The notes under the pieces are model-generated. The model was not told the DNA's origin. It was given only the letters and a program-made list of their open reading frames with translations, and searched no databases. The translations under genes and the position numbers were made by a program. DNA of 64,000 bases from Cupriavidus pinatubonensis (lineage in GTDB: Bacteria > Pseudomonadota > Gammaproteobacteria > Burkholderiales > Burkholderiaceae). The first letter of the stretch is position 1. Each line of letters opens with the position of its first letter. The DNA is taken from assembly GCF_019602855.1 (NCBI RefSeq), contig NZ_CP080767.1, forward strand, positions 3,534,001 through 3,598,000, read 5' to 3'. Shown piece by piece: positions 25,961-34,794 of this stretch.

Positions 25961-26941
25961 TTACTTGTCCAGACCTGCGGGCGGCCAGTTCTCGAGCTTC
26001 ATGCCGAGGGTCAGGCCACGGGAGGCGAGGACTTCCTTGATCTCGTTGAGCGACTTGCGACCCAGGTTCGGGGTCTTCAGCAGCTCGTTCTCGGTACGCT
26101 GGATCAGGTCGCCGATGTAGTAGATGTTCTCTGCCTTCAGGCAGTTGGCCGAACGCACGGTCAGCTCCAGGTCGTCGACCGGGCGCAGCAGGATCGGGTC
26201 GATCTGCGGTGCGCGGCTCGAAGCGGCCTCGGCGGCGGACTCGGTGCCTTCCAGCGCGGCGAACACCGACAACTGATCAACCAGGATGCGGGCCGACTGG
26301 CGAATCGCTTCCTCGGGCGAAATCACGCCGTCGGTTTCGATGTTCATCACCAGCTTGTCCAGGTCGGTACGCTGCTCGACGCGAGCGGACTCGACGGCGT
26401 ACGACACGCGGCGCACCGGCGAGAACGAGGCGTCCAGCACGATACGGCCGATCACCTTGCTCGACTCGTCGCCGAACTTGCGCACGTTGCCCGGCACATA
26501 GCCACGGCCTTGCTCGACCTTGATCTGCATGTCCAGCTTGCCGCCGGCCGACAGATGAGCGATGACGTGGTTCGGGTTGATGATTTCGACGTCGTGCGGC
26601 AGCTCGATATCGGCTGCAGTCACGATGCCCTCACCGTCCTTGCGCAGCGAAACCGTGACTTCGTCGCGGTTGTGCAGCTTGAACACGACGCCCTTCAGGT
26701 TGAGCAGCAGGTTGACGACGTCTTCTTGCACGCCATCGATGGTGGAATACTCATGGACCACCCCAGCGATCGTCACTTCGGTCGGTGCATAACCGACCAT
26801 CGACGACAGCAGCACGCGACGCAGGGCGTTACCGAGCGTATGGCCGTAGCCGCGCTCGAACGGCTCCATCACGACCTTGGCGTGATGGTCGCCCAGAGGC
26901 TCGACGGCGATGATTTTTGGCTTGAGGAGTGCTGTTTGCAT
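25961..26941 (-). CDS. rpoA: DNA-directed RNA polymerase subunit alpha
   Basis: 326-residue alpha subunit. The N-terminal domain has the dimerisation segment GYGHTLGNALRRVLLSSM. The C-terminal domain (about 245-315) has the DNA and activator-binding determinants in the usual order, including VRSANCLKAENIYYIGDLIQ and LGRKSLNEIKEVL. Length and spacing are normal. It sits between rpsD and rplQ as expected for the alpha operon. Confidence 0.98.
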   Translation of the reverse strand: MQTALLKPKIIAVEPLGDHHAKVVMEPFERGYGHTLGNALRRVLLSSMVGYAPTEVTIAGVVHEYSTIDGVQEDVVNLLLNLKGVVFKLHNRDEVTVSLRKDGEGIVTAADIELPHDVEIINPNHVIAHLSAGGKLDMQIKVEQGRGYVPGNVRKFGDESSKVIGRIVLDASFSPVRRVSYAVESARVEQRTDLDKLVMNIETDGVISPEEAIRQSARILVDQLSVFAALEGTESAAEAASSRAPQIDPILLRPVDDLELTVRSANCLKAENIYYIGDLIQRTENELLKTPNLGRKSLNEIKEVLASRGLTLGMKLENWPPAGLDK

Positions 26942-27028
26942 TAGGTTGTCCTTTTCAATACCCTCGGCTCGTTACACCGATAAGGCTGACGTTTGGAACC
27001 TTGAAATCCCATCGCACGATGGGCAACA

Positions 27029-27058
27029 AGCCCGACCGCGCATAGTGCGCGTCGGGCT
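27029..27058 (-). other. Hairpin in the rpsD-rpoA interval
   Basis: Arms AGCCCGAC (27029-27036) and GTCGGGCT (27051-27058) with an inner GCGCA/TGCGC stem form an almost continuous 13-bp helix. There is no T-tract, so it is more likely an RNA processing or stabilising structure than a terminator. Confidence 0.5.
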
Positions 27059-27112
27059 GCAGAAGGAGAGGCTTTGCGGCGAACGCAAGCGCTGAGTCGT
27101 CTTGCCCGCGGA

Positions 27113-27736
27113 TTAACGCGAGTACAGTTCGACGATCAGGCTTTCGTTGATGTCGCCCGAGATGTCAGCGCGGTCCGGAACTTGCTTGAAGGTGCCCTCG
27201 AACTTCTTGGCATCCACGGCAACCCAGGTCGGGAAACCCGACTGCTCGGCCAGCGACAGCGCTTCAGCGATACGGACTTGCTTCTTCGACTGCTCGCGAA
27301 TGGTGATGACGTCGCCCGACTTGATCTGGGCCGACGGCACGTTCAGAGTCTGACCGTTCACCAGAATCGCCTTGTGCGACACCAGCTGGCGTGCCTCAGC
27401 GCGGGTCGAGCCAAAGCCCATGCGATACACCACGTTGTCCAGGCGCGATTCCAGCAGTTGCAGCAGCTTCTCACCGGTGTTGCCCTTGCGGCGATCGGCT
27501 TCGGCGAAGTAGCGGCGGAACTGGCGCTCGAGCACACCGTAGATGCGCTTGACCTTCTGCTTTTCACGCAGCTGGTTGCCGTAGTCGGAGGTGCGGGCAC
27601 CCGAGGTGCGGCCATGCTGGCCCGGCTTGCTGTCCAGCTTGCACTTGTCGGCGAGCGAGCGACGGGCGCTCTTCAGGAACAGGTCGGTACCTTCACGGCG
27701 GGAGAGTTTGGCCTTCGGGCCGGTATAACGTGCCAC
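27113..27736 (-). CDS. rpsD: 30S ribosomal protein S4
   Basis: 207-residue primary 16S-binding protein and, in E. coli, translational repressor of the alpha operon. The S4 RNA-binding domain (about 97-160) includes SRLDNVVYRMGF and ARQLVSHKAILVNG. The N-terminus lacks the zinc-binding cysteines found in some phyla. The start is GTG at 27736, five bases after an AAGGAAG site. A 286-base interval separates it from rpsK. Confidence 0.97.
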   Translation of the reverse strand: MARYTGPKAKLSRREGTDLFLKSARRSLADKCKLDSKPGQHGRTSGARTSDYGNQLREKQKVKRIYGVLERQFRRYFAEADRRKGNTGEKLLQLLESRLDNVVYRMGFGSTRAEARQLVSHKAILVNGQTLNVPSAQIKSGDVITIREQSKKQVRIAEALSLAEQSGFPTWVAVDAKKFEGTFKQVPDRADISGDINESLIVELYSR

Positions 27737-27922
27737 GTTGTCTTCCTTTGTTCGATCGCGACGCCTTGTTGACGCGCCGCGAGTCCGCCAGCGCTGTCCA
27801 CCGGGAATTGCCGGTGACCGTGACGGACGGTGGGCTTATGAAGCGCGTCCCGTTACCGGGTACGACGCTGAAAGCATGTACAGAGCGCAACCGAAATGTG
27901 TCTTATGCGACATTTCTGTCGA

Positions 27923-27958
27923 GCAAAACGAAAACCTGCCGCATCAAATGCAGCAGGT
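27923..27958 (-). terminator. Terminator-like hairpin between rpsK and rpsD
   Basis: Arms ACCTGCCGCAT (27934-27944) and ATGCAGCAGGT (27948-27958) pair with one mismatch, followed on the minus strand by TTTTCGTTTTG. It could attenuate transcription before rpsD-rpoA-rplQ. The rest of the 286-base interval holds no gene that I can support. Confidence 0.5.
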
Positions 27959-28022
27959 CAACGCGCGATACTACCATATCCAAAACCAGCAGGTAAACCC
28001 GCCGGCTCGGACACGCCAACGC

Positions 28023-28421
28023 TTAGATACGACGGCGCTTCGGCGGACGGCAGCCGTTGTGCGGAATCGGCGTGACGTCTTCGATGATCGCGATCTTGAT
28101 GCCCAGCGCGTTCAGTGCGCGGACAGCCGACTCACGACCCGGGCCCGGGCCCTTGATGCGCACTTCCAGGTTCTTGATACCCTGGTCTTGCGCCACACGG
28201 CCGGCGTTCTCGGCAGCGACCTGGGCAGCGAACGGGGTCGACTTGCGCGAACCCTTGAAGCCCTGGCCACCAGCGGTCGCCCACGACAGGGCGTTGCCCT
28301 GACGGTCGGTGATCGTGATGATGGTGTTGTTGAACGAAGCGTGGACGTGCGCAATGCCGTCGGCAACGTTCTTCTTGACCTTCTTACGCGCGCGAGCGGC
28401 GTTATTCGGACCTTTTGCCAT
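28023..28421 (-). CDS. rpsK: 30S ribosomal protein S11
   Basis: 132-residue platform protein of the small subunit. It has [19 protein letters not shown], the [17 protein letters not shown] region and the [10 protein letters not shown] basic C-terminus that contacts mRNA and 16S RNA near the E site. It is 24 bases after rpsM. Confidence 0.98.
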
Positions 28422-28445
28422 TAGTTTCTTCCTCTGCCTTCGGCT

Positions 28446-28811
28446 TTACTTCTTCAGAGCCACGCCGGCCTTGCGCGGACCCTTGCGGGTACGGGCATTG
28501 GTGCGGGTACGCTGGCCACGGAGCGGCAGGCCCTTGCGGTGACGCATGCCACGATAGCAACCAAGGTCCATCAGACGCTTGATGTTCATCGTGGTTTCAC
28601 GACGCAGGTCACCCTCGACGGTCACCTTGCCCACTTCGTCACGAAGCTTTTCCAGGTCGGCGTCGGTCAGATCCTTGACCTTCTTGTCAAACGGTACACC
28701 GGTGGCCTCGCAAATCTTGCGAGCGCGCGAGCGGCCGACACCATAAATGGCCGTCAGGCCGATTTCGGTGTGCTTGTGGTTCGGGATGTTAACCCCTGCG
28801 ATACGTGCCAT
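28446..28811 (-). CDS. rpsM: 30S ribosomal protein S13
   Basis: 121-residue head protein that contacts the P-site tRNA and bridges to the large subunit. It begins MARIAGVNIPNHKHTEIGLTAIYG with the helix-two-turn-helix TAIYGVGRSRARKIC, and ends in the usual basic tail (GQRTRTNARTRKGPRKA). It lies 19 bases after rpmJ. Confidence 0.98.
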   Translation of the reverse strand: MARIAGVNIPNHKHTEIGLTAIYGVGRSRARKICEATGVPFDKKVKDLTDADLEKLRDEVGKVTVEGDLRRETTMNIKRLMDLGCYRGMRHRKGLPLRGQRTRTNARTRKGPRKAGVALKK

Positions 28812-28830
28812 TCGTCAATCCTCTTTCCGA

Positions 28831-28947
28831 TTAGCCTTGGCGTTGCTTGTGGCGGGGATCCGACGAGCAGATCACGCGCACGACACCGTTGCGCTTGATG
28901 ATTTTGCAGTTGCGGCAAATGCGCTTAACAGAAGCCAGCACTTTCAT
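28831..28947 (-). CDS. rpmJ: 50S ribosomal protein L36
   Basis: 38-residue protein [20 protein letters not shown]..., with a zinc ribbon formed by Cys11, Cys14, Cys27 and His33 (the zinc-containing C+ form). The ATG at 28947 has a GGAAGAGGAA site. It sits directly upstream of rpsM, and its upstream neighbour here is secY, with a relic of infA between them. Confidence 0.96.
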
Positions 28948-28977
28948 AATTTTCCTCTTCCTTCAATTCCTGTTCGC

Positions 28978-29019
28978 TCACTTCGTCCGGAAGACGATCC
29001 GTGCGCGCCATACCTTGTC
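28978..29019 (-). pseudogene. infA: 3' relic of infA (translation initiation factor IF-1)
   Basis: On the minus strand the codons for RARIVFRTK followed by TGA (28978-29007) match the C-terminus of betaproteobacterial IF-1 in the correct frame and position. Three codons further up, DKV (29011-29019) resembles the DKV that precedes the TVELTPYDLS segment in IF-1, as if about ten codons were deleted between them. Only 86 bases separate secY from rpmJ, so no intact infA (about 72 codons) is here. The gene must be elsewhere in the genome. Family comparison is from memory, not a search. Confidence 0.65.
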
Positions 29020-29033
29020 TGTACCGATCTGAA

Positions 29034-30377
29034 TCAGCGCAGGGTCAGGTTGCCCTTAAAGTTCGCCTTCTTCAGCAGCGATTCATACTGCTGCGACATG
29101 ACGTAGGACTGCACCTGAGCCATGAAGTCCATCGTGACGACCACGATGATCAGCAGCGAGGTTCCGCCAAAATAGAACGGAACGTTCCAGCGCAGCACCA
29201 GGAATTCCGGCAACAGGCAGACCAGTGTGATGTAGATCGCACCAGCCAGCGTCAGGCGCACCAGAATCTTGTCGATGTAGCGCGTCGTCTGCTCGCCCGG
29301 ACGAATGCCCGGAATGAAGGCACCGCTTTTCTTCAGGTTGTCCGCCACTTCCCGGCTGTTGTAAACCAGAGCCGTGTAGAAGAAGCAGAAAAATACAATC
29401 GCAGCCGCATACAGCAGGATATACACCGGCTGTCCCGGCGACAGCGTGGCAGCCAGGTCCTTGACGAACCGGCCGACCGCACCCGTCGACTGAGACGTGA
29501 ACCAGCCCGCAATCGTCGCCGGGAACAGGATGATCGACGATGCGAAGATCGGCGGAATCACCCCTGCCATGTTCAGCTTCAGCGGCAGGTGCGACGACTG
29601 ACCGCCGTACACCTTGTTGCCGACCTGACGCTTGGCATAGTTCACCAGGATCTTGCGCTGGCCACGCTCGACGAACACCACGGCGAAGGTCACACCGATC
29701 ACGATCGCGACGATCAGGATCGCTGCGATGATGCTCATGGAACCCGTACGAACCAGTTCGAACAGTCCGCCGATCGCGTTGGGCAAGCCCGCTGCGATAC
29801 CGCCGAAAATGATGATCGAGATGCCGTTGCCCAGACCACGCTCGGTGATCTGCTCACCCAGCCACATCAGGAACATCGTGCCGGTCACCAGCGTGATCAC
29901 CGCCGTGGCCCGGAACATCAGGCCCGGATCGATCACCAGCCCCGGTTGCGACTCCAGCGCGACCGCGATCGACAGCGCCTGGAACGTGGCCAGAACCACG
30001 GTGCCATAACGCGTGTACTGCGTGATCTTGCGCTGACCTGCCTGCCCTTCCTTCTTCAGCGACTCCAGCTGCGGCAGCACGATCGTCAGCAATTGCATGA
30101 TGATCGACGCCGAGATGTACGGCATGATGCCGAGCGCGAAGACGGTAAAGCGCGACAGCGCCCCGCCCGAGAACAGGTTGAACATCCCGAGGATGCCACC
30201 CGACTGACTCTGGAAAAGCTTCGCGAGCTGATCCGGATCGATTCCCGGCACCGGAATGTGTGCGCCGATGCGGTAAACGATCAGGGCCAACACCAGGAAC
30301 ATCAGCCGGCGCTTGAGGTCGCCGTACTTCGCCGTGTTCCTGGCTTGCGCGCTTGCATTGGGTTTCGCCGTGGCCAA
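29034..30377 (-). CDS. secY: Protein translocase subunit SecY
   Basis: 447-residue central channel of the Sec translocon, with ten transmembrane helices. It has the plug and first-helix region RIGAHIPVPGIDP, the FSGGALSRFTVFALGIMPYISASIIMQLL block and the cytoplasmic loop TERGLGNGISIIIFGGI. The start is TTG at 30377: a GGAG lies six bases before it, an in-frame TAG lies four codons upstream, and the next ATG is at codon 26, inside conserved sequence. It is 47 bases after rplO, as in spc operons. Confidence 0.96.
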   Translation of the reverse strand: MATAKPNASAQARNTAKYGDLKRRLMFLVLALIVYRIGAHIPVPGIDPDQLAKLFQSQSGGILGMFNLFSGGALSRFTVFALGIMPYISASIIMQLLTIVLPQLESLKKEGQAGQRKITQYTRYGTVVLATFQALSIAVALESQPGLVIDPGLMFRATAVITLVTGTMFLMWLGEQITERGLGNGISIIIFGGIAAGLPNAIGGLFELVRTGSMSIIAAILIVAIVIGVTFAVVFVERGQRKILVNYAKRQVGNKVYGGQSSHLPLKLNMAGVIPPIFASSIILFPATIAGWFTSQSTGAVGRFVKDLAATLSPGQPVYILLYAAAIVFFCFFYTALVYNSREVADNLKKSGAFIPGIRPGEQTTRYIDKILVRLTLAGAIYITLVCLLPEFLVLRWNVPFYFGGTSLLIIVVVTMDFMAQVQSYVMSQQYESLLKKANFKGNLTLR

Positions 30378-30424
30378 ACGATGCTCCGACTATGACTGCC
30401 TATGCTGCGATGATTGCTGCCGAT

Positions 30425-30859
30425 TTACTCTGCGATCTGGCCGCCAGCGGCTTCGATCGCGGCCTTGGCGCCAGCAGTGGCGCCCAGACCCTTGATCGTC
30501 ACCTTGCGGGTCAGCTCGCCAGCCTTGATGACCTTGGCGCTCTTCACCAGGTCGCTCACCAGGCCAGCTTGCTTCAGGACCAGCAGATCGACTTCGGCCG
30601 CTTCCAGGCGCTCGATATCACGCAGCGAGACTTCGGCCGTGAAGGCCTTGGTCAGCGACGTGAAGCCGCGCTTCGGCAGACGACGATACAGCGGCATTTG
30701 ACCGCCTTCGAAGCCCACCTTGTGGAAGCCGCCCGAACGCGACTTCTGACCCTTGTGACCGCGACCGGCGGTCTTGCCCAGGCCGGAGCCGATACCGCGG
30801 CCGACGCGACGCTTGGCGTGCTTCGAACCGGCAGCCGGTTTCAGGTTGTTCAGTTGCAT
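30425..30859 (-). CDS. rplO: 50S ribosomal protein L15
   Basis: 144-residue late-assembly protein of the large subunit, starting MQLNNLKPAAGSKHAKRRVGRG, with the glycine-rich GSGLGKTAGRGHKGQKSRSGG loop-type segment. The ATG at 30859 follows a GGAGAG site; a TTG four codons upstream is less likely. It is 19 bases after rpmD. Confidence 0.97.
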   Translation of the reverse strand: MQLNNLKPAAGSKHAKRRVGRGIGSGLGKTAGRGHKGQKSRSGGFHKVGFEGGQMPLYRRLPKRGFTSLTKAFTAEVSLRDIERLEAAEVDLLVLKQAGLVSDLVKSAKVIKAGELTRKVTIKGLGATAGAKAAIEAAGGQIAE

Positions 30860-30878
30860 CTTGCTCTCCAAGTCCCGA

Positions 30879-31061
30879 TCAGGCCAGAACCTTGACCAGG
30901 TACGAGACCTTGTTGATCATGCCGCGCACGGCGGGCGTGTCCTGCAGCTCCGACACCGAGTTGATGCGGCGCAGGCCCAGGCCACGCACGGTGGCGCGAT
31001 GATCCTCGCGCGTGCCGATCAGGCTGCGCACGAGTTGCACTTTTACGGTTTTCTGCGACAT
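30879..31061 (-). CDS. rpmD: 50S ribosomal protein L30
   Basis: 60-residue protein [21 protein letters not shown], with the compact ferredoxin-like L30 fold and [14 protein letters not shown]. Longer in-frame starts overlap rpsE and are not used. It lies 10 bases after rpsE. Confidence 0.97.
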
Positions 31062-31071
31062 TGCGTTCACC

Positions 31072-31590
31072 TTAACCCAGGATGTCTTCGACCGACTTGC
31101 CACGCTTCGCAGCGATCTCGCTCGGCGTGCTCATCTTCTGAAGGCCGTCCAGCGTGGCGCGAACCATGTTGTACGGGTTGGTGGAGCCGTGCGACTTGGT
31201 CACCACGTTGGTGACACCCATCACTTCGAAGATCGCGCGCATCGGGCCGCCGGCGATCACGCCGGTACCTTCCTTGGCGGGCATCATCAGCACCTTGGCG
31301 GCGCCATGCTTGCCAACGACTTCGTGTTGCAGCGTGCCGTTCTTCAGCGAGACCTTGACCATCTTGCGACGGGCTTCGTCCATTGCCTTCTGAACGGCAA
31401 CCGGCACTTCCTTGGCCTTGCCCTTGCCCATGCCGATGCGGCCATCGCCGTCACCAACCACGGTCAGCGCAGCGAAACCGAGAATCCGGCCACCCTTCAC
31501 CACCTTGGTGACACGGTTGACCGAGATCATCTTCTCGCGGAGGCCGTCGTCGCGTTCGTCCTGTTGGACTTTTGCTTGCATCTTTGCCAT
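31072..31590 (-). CDS. rpsE: 30S ribosomal protein S5
   Basis: 172-residue protein with the double-stranded RNA-binding N-terminal domain ([22 protein letters not shown]) and the S5 C-terminal domain ([35 protein letters not shown]). Loop residues where spectinomycin-resistance changes occur look like the usual wild type. It lies 21 bases after rplR. Confidence 0.98.
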
Positions 31591-31611
31591 GACGTATCTC
31601 TCTCTATGCGC

Positions 31612-31968
31612 TTAGAACTTCAGGCCAGCTTCGCGGGCGGCGTCTGCCAGGGCCTTCACGCGGCCATGGAAACGGAAGCCGGCGCGATCGAATGCGACGG
31701 TTTCCACGCCGGCAGCCTTCGCCTTTTCGGCGATGCGCTTGCCCACGACGGTAGCGGCAGCGGCGGTAGCGCCCTTGCCATCCAGTTCCTTGCGCACTTC
31801 CACCTCGGCGGTCGAAGCCGAAGCCAGCACCTTGGTGCCGCACTCGGAGAAGACCTGGGCGTAAATATGCGAATTCGTACGGAACACGGTCAGACGATTG
31901 ACTTTCATCTCCGCGATCTTGGCGCGGGTCTGACGTGCACGGCGCAAACGAGCGTCTTTCTTGTTCAT
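31612..31968 (-). CDS. rplR: 50S ribosomal protein L18
   Basis: 118-residue 5S rRNA-binding protein with RLRRARQTRAKIAE at the N-terminus and the FRTNSHIYAQVF strand. Of two adjacent ATG codons (31971 and 31968) the second has better spacing from the AGGGG site and gives the usual MNKKDARLRR start. It lies 11 bases after rplF. Confidence 0.97.
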   Translation of the reverse strand: MNKKDARLRRARQTRAKIAEMKVNRLTVFRTNSHIYAQVFSECGTKVLASASTAEVEVRKELDGKGATAAAATVVGKRIAEKAKAAGVETVAFDRAGFRFHGRVKALADAAREAGLKF

Positions 31969-31979
31969 CATTGCACCCC

Positions 31980-32513
31980 TTACTTCTTCTTGGTTTCCTT
32001 CAGGATGACGCGCTCGTCGCTGTAACGCACACCCTTGCCCTTGTAGGGCTCAGGCGGGCGGTACGCGCGGACTTCCGCGGCAACCTGACCGACTTTCTGC
32101 TTGTCCGCACCCTTGATGATGATCTCGGTCTGCGTCGGCGTTTCCGCCTTCACGCCTTCCGGCATCTCATGGATCACGTCGTGCGAGAAACCAAGCTGGA
32201 GCTTCAGCGCAGCACCTTGCAGCTGGGCACGGTAGCCCACGCCGACCAGGTTCAGCTTGCGCTCGAAACCGGTGGTCACGCCCTTGACCATGTTTGCCGC
32301 CAGGGCGCGCATGGTGCCTTGCAGGGCGTTTGCTTCACGCGATTCGTCGGCCGGAGCGAAAGTCAGCGTGTCGTTTTCGACGTTGACCTTGACCAGGCTG
32401 TGAATCGGTTGCGACAGCGTACCGAGCGGGCCCTTCACGGAGAGCACGCCAGCTGCCACGTTCACTTCCGCGCCCTTGGGGAGCGCGATGGGAGCCTTAC
32501 CTACACGGGACAT
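31980..32513 (-). CDS. rplF: 50S ribosomal protein L6
   Basis: 177-residue protein MSRVGKAPIALPKGAEV with two homologous L6 domains; the second holds GVGYRAQLQGAALKLQLGFSH and the C-terminal RAYRPPEPYKGKGVRY signature. It lies near the sarcin-ricin loop in the ribosome. The ATG at 32513 is the usual start. Confidence 0.98.
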   Translation of the reverse strand: MSRVGKAPIALPKGAEVNVAAGVLSVKGPLGTLSQPIHSLVKVNVENDTLTFAPADESREANALQGTMRALAANMVKGVTTGFERKLNLVGVGYRAQLQGAALKLQLGFSHDVIHEMPEGVKAETPTQTEIIIKGADKQKVGQVAAEVRAYRPPEPYKGKGVRYSDERVILKETKKK

Positions 32514-32523
32514 GGTTCTCTCC

Positions 32524-32919
32524 TTAAGCGACGTAGCAGAGAACTTCGCCACCCACACCCGTGGCACGTGCCTTGCGGTCGGTCATCAGACCCTGCGGGG
32601 TCGAGATGATCGCGACGCCGAGGCCGTTCATCACTTGGGGGATGTCGCTGCGGCCCTTGTACACGCGCAGGCCGGGCTTCGAGACGCGCTCAATGCGCTC
32701 GATGACCGGACGGCCGGCGTAGTACTTCAGGCCGATGCTCAGTTGTGCCTTGCCGCCATCTTCCTGGACGGCGTAGTCGTCGATGTAGCCTTCGTCCTTC
32801 AGGACCTTGGCGATTGCCACTTTCAGCTTCGACGACGGCATGACAACCGACGCCTTCTGCACGCCTTGGGCGTTGCGGATGCGCGTCAGCATATCGGCGA
32901 TAGGATCGCTCATGCTCAT
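32524..32919 (-). CDS. rpsH: 30S ribosomal protein S8
   Basis: 131-residue primary 16S-binding protein; in E. coli also the translational repressor of the spc operon. It begins MSMSDPIADMLTRIRNAQ and has the RNA-binding C-terminal STPQGLMTDRKARATGVGGEVLCYVA. The ATG at 32919 has GGAG seven bases upstream. Confidence 0.98.
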   Translation of the reverse strand: MSMSDPIADMLTRIRNAQGVQKASVVMPSSKLKVAIAKVLKDEGYIDDYAVQEDGGKAQLSIGLKYYAGRPVIERIERVSKPGLRVYKGRSDIPQVMNGLGVAIISTPQGLMTDRKARATGVGGEVLCYVA

Positions 32920-32946
32920 ACTGTTTCTCCTGTAGCCTGTGCGTAA

Positions 32947-33252
32947 TTACCAGCTGGCTTTCGTCAGACCCGGGATTTCGCCCTTGAAGGCGATTTCGCG
33001 GATCTTGTTACGCGCCAGGCCAAACTTGCGGAAGGTACCGCGGGGACGACCGGTGATCGCGCAGCGGTTACGCTGGCGAGTCGGGTTCGCGTTGCGCGGG
33101 AGCTGTTGCAGCTCGAGACGCGCCATGTAACGCTCTTCTTCCGACTTTTCTTGGTCGTCAATAATGGCCTTGAGGGCAGCGCGCTTGGGGGCGAACTTCG
33201 CCGCCAGCTTGGCGCGCTTCTTCTCACGTTCAATCAGAGCCAGTTTAGCCAC
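32947..33252 (-). CDS. rpsN: 30S ribosomal protein S14
   Basis: 101-residue long-type S14 without the CxxC zinc motifs (zinc-independent form), ending RCAITGRPRGTFRKFGLARNKIRE. The start codon is GTG at 33252. It lies nine bases after rplE. Confidence 0.97.
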   Translation of the reverse strand: MAKLALIEREKKRAKLAAKFAPKRAALKAIIDDQEKSEEERYMARLELQQLPRNANPTRQRNRCAITGRPRGTFRKFGLARNKIREIAFKGEIPGLTKASW

Positions 33253-33261
33253 GGTTACCCC

Positions 33262-33804
33262 TTAATTGCGGAACGGGAACTTGAACGCACCGAGGAGTGC
33301 CTTGGCTTCCTCGTCGTTCTTTGCCGTCGTCGTGATGCTGATGTTCAGACCACGCAGTGCGTCGATCTTGTCGTACTCGATTTCGGGGAAAATGATCTGC
33401 TCTTTCACACCGATGTTGTAGTTGCCACGACCGTCAAACGAACGGCCCGACACACCACGGAAGTCACGCACGCGCGGCAGGGCCACGGTCACGAAACGAT
33501 CGAGGAATTCGAACATGCGCTCGCCGCGCAGGGTCACCATCGCACCGATGGGGTAGCCCTGACGGATCTTGAAGCCAGCGATAGCCTTCTTGGCCTTCGT
33601 CACCACCGGCTTCTGGCCAGCGATCTTGGTCAGGTCGCCGACAGCGTTTTCAATGATCTTCTTGTCATTGATCGCTTCGCCAAGGCCCATGTTCAGGGTG
33701 ATCTTGGTGATGCGCGGCACTTCCATGACCGACTTGTAACCGAACTGCTCGATCAGCTTCGGCACAACCTTTTCTTTGTAAAACTCTTGCAGACGTGCTG
33801 CCAT
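33262..33804 (-). CDS. rplE: 50S ribosomal protein L5
   Basis: 180-residue 5S rRNA-binding protein that contacts the P-site tRNA. It has the conserved [18 protein letters not shown] and [22 protein letters not shown]. The ATG at 33804 is six bases after GGAG; a TTG two codons upstream is less likely. It lies 25 bases after rplX. Confidence 0.98.
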
Positions 33805-33829
33805 GCTCAACTCCTATACGTGCCCAGAA

Positions 33830-34138
33830 TCAAGCTGCCACGACGGCGCCGGTGGTCTTCAGCACGCGCACGCGCTTGCCGTCTTCCACCTTGATGCCGA
33901 CGCGCGACGGCTTGCCATTGGCATCCACGAGCGCAACGTTGGAAATATGCAGCGGCATGACCTTGTCGACCACACCACCAGTGGTGCCCAGCATCGGGTT
34001 CGGGCGAGCGTGCTTCTTGGCAACGTTCACGCCTTCCACTGCAACCTTGTCGCCGAGCACGGCTTGCACGGTACCGCGCTTGCCCTTGTCTTTGCCGGTC
34101 AGGACGATGACTTCGTCGCCTTTGCGAATCTTGTTCAT
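33830..34138 (-). CDS. rplX: 50S ribosomal protein L24
   Basis: 102-residue assembly-initiator protein with the KOW motif MNKIRKGDEVIVLTGKDKGK at its start and KHARPNPMLGTTGGVV. It lies nine bases after rplN. Confidence 0.98.
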   Translation of the reverse strand: MNKIRKGDEVIVLTGKDKGKRGTVQAVLGDKVAVEGVNVAKKHARPNPMLGTTGGVVDKVMPLHISNVALVDANGKPSRVGIKVEDGKRVRVLKTTGAVVAA

Positions 34139-34147
34139 GGCGGCTCC

Positions 34148-34516
34148 TTACAGCACTTCCGGAGCGAGCGACACGATCTTCATGAAGCGCTCGGTACGGA
34201 GTTCACGAGTCACCGGCCCGAAGATACGGGTGCCGATCGGCTCGAGCTTGTTGTTCAGCAGGACAGCGGCGTTACCGTCGAACTTGACGAGCGAGCCATC
34301 CGCGCGACGCACGCCCTTGGCGGTGCGCACGACGACGGCGTTGTAGATATCGCCCTTCTTCACACGGCCGCGCGGAGCTGCGTCCTTGACGGTCACTTTG
34401 ATGATGTCGCCAACGCTCGCGTAGCGGCGCTTGGACCCACCCAGGACCTTGATGCACAGCACTTCGCGCGCACCAGTGTTATCGGCCACTTCGAGCCGGC
34501 TTTCTGTCTGAATCAT
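34148..34516 (-). CDS. rplN: 50S ribosomal protein L14
   Basis: 122-residue protein MIQTESRLEVADNTGAREV with the five-stranded barrel and KVLGGSKRRYA. It binds next to L19 and contacts 16S RNA in an intersubunit bridge. It begins the spc gene set and follows an unusually long 278-base interval after rpsQ. Confidence 0.98.
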   Translation of the reverse strand: MIQTESRLEVADNTGAREVLCIKVLGGSKRRYASVGDIIKVTVKDAAPRGRVKKGDIYNAVVVRTAKGVRRADGSLVKFDGNAAVLLNNKLEPIGTRIFGPVTRELRTERFMKIVSLAPEVL

Positions 34517-34794
34517 GGTGTTTGTCTTCCCAACTTAATCCGCCAGGTGTCAGAAACGCCTGCCGGTCAGTCTTGGTCCCGTCGGTTCCGGCTTTGCGCC
34601 ATCCCCGTATGGGTTGATCAACTTTGAAGTCGGTAGGAATCAGGCAATCTCGACAACATCTCGAGGCCACTTGACCCTGGCTCGCTCTCCAGGCCGCCCG
34701 GGTGATACTGCATTGGCGGACGCAACAAAGCGGAAGTCCAGGATTATAGCTACATAATCCTGGACTTGCAAGTCAGACTAAGAACGTGTTGTTC
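34517..34794 (-). other. Interval between rpsQ and rplN with two stem-loops
   Basis: 278 bases without a gene. A perfect 13-bp inverted repeat (34735-34747 with 34754-34766) and an 8-bp one with arms CTAAGAAC and GTTCTTAG (34778-34785, 34791-34798, running into the rpsQ stop) lie next to rpsQ. Neither is followed by a clean T-tract. They mark the S10/spc boundary, and the remaining 200 bases could hold an spc promoter, though I see no strong -35/-10 pair. Confidence 0.6.
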
